Assembly (NCBI GenBank): GCA_031289865.1
Contig: JAITOQ010000197.1
Location: 1-5,454 of the forward strand
Origin: Clostridiales bacterium
GTDB taxonomy: Bacteria; Bacillota; Clostridia; Christensenellales; JAISNN01
Direction: 5' to 3'
Length of the DNA: 5,454 bases
Shown: positions 5,364-5,454 of the stretch, piece by piece
Position numbering within the stretch: the stretch's first letter is position 1
Layout: the number at the start of each line of letters is the position of its first letter
Notes under the pieces: model-generated
Database searches by the model: none
Told to the model about the DNA's origin: nothing
Seen by the model: the letters and a program-made list of their open reading frames with translations, nothing else
Program-made: the position numbers and the translations under genes

Positions 5364-5433
5364 GAATGCAGAATGCAGAATGCAAAATGCAGAATGCAAA
5401 ATGCAGAATGCAAAATGCAGAATGCAGAATTGC
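5364..5433 (+). repeat. RAATGCA heptamer tandem array after the cysteine desulfurase stop
   Basis: Nine consecutive 7-bp units run from 5364 to 5426 in the order G,G,G,A,G,A,G,A,G for the first base of (G/A)AATGCA. A degenerate tenth unit, GAATTGC, follows (5427-5433). No other base varies in the first nine units. The array starts one base after the TAG at 5360-5362. The last 21 bases of the window hold nothing recognisable. Confidence 0.95.
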
Positions 5434-5454
5434 GGATTTTAAAGTAAGTTCTGT

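Overview
The window looks like a chromosomal segment of a low-to-mid GC Bacillota genome, probably an uncultured, gut-type Clostridia lineage. The evidence is strong AAGGAGG/GGAGGGG ribosome binding sites, sigma-A type promoters, a DUF4234/DUF2752 pair of small membrane proteins, a cytoplasmic-looking GH20 hexosaminidase and a NifS/IscS-type cysteine desulfurase. The lineage is inferred from gene content and style; no marker gene is present to fix it.

Layout. Positions 1-78 (minus strand) hold the first 26 codons of a zinc-ribbon protein that looks like the N-terminus of an IS transposase, with its own strong extended -10 promoter. Back to back with it is the promoter of a DUF4234 membrane protein (209-565), closed by a clean intrinsic terminator (585-614). 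A DUF2752 membrane protein (648-1100) follows. Next comes a good promoter (1194-1222) overlaid by an 8+8 bp inverted repeat. It drives a 625-aa GH20 beta-N-acetylhexosaminidase (1302-3179) that has no signal peptide, a basic N-terminus and a Lys/Cys-rich insert. An amidohydrolase-2 family metal hydrolase (3438-4241) overlaps by 4 bp (ATGA) with a cysteine desulfurase (4238-5362).

The least ordinary part is the non-coding DNA after two stop codons. Between the GH20 and amidohydrolase genes lies a 221-bp composite repeat. It is bounded by a perfect 21-bp inverted repeat ending in TA, and it contains two further tandem arrays and a REP-like palindrome. Removing it with one TA gives back an in-frame TAA stop and a spacing of only about 39 nt to the next start, so the element may have been inserted into an operon (GH20, amidohydrolase, desulfurase). 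A second array, of heptamer RAATGCA, starts one base after the desulfurase stop and runs towards the window end. Three unrelated heptamer families (RGTAATA, TTGARAG, RAATGCA) share a 7-bp period and vary mainly by a single A/G transition. This recalls the short tandemly repeated repetitive (STRR) heptamers known from filamentous cyanobacteria.

How the genes work together: the GH20 enzyme would release terminal N-acetylhexosamine from intracellular amino-sugar oligosaccharides such as imported muropeptides or glycans. The amidohydrolase and desulfurase are translationally coupled, but the shared pathway is not evident. The two small membrane proteins have no known biochemical function. No CRISPR array, tRNA, rRNA or phage module was seen.
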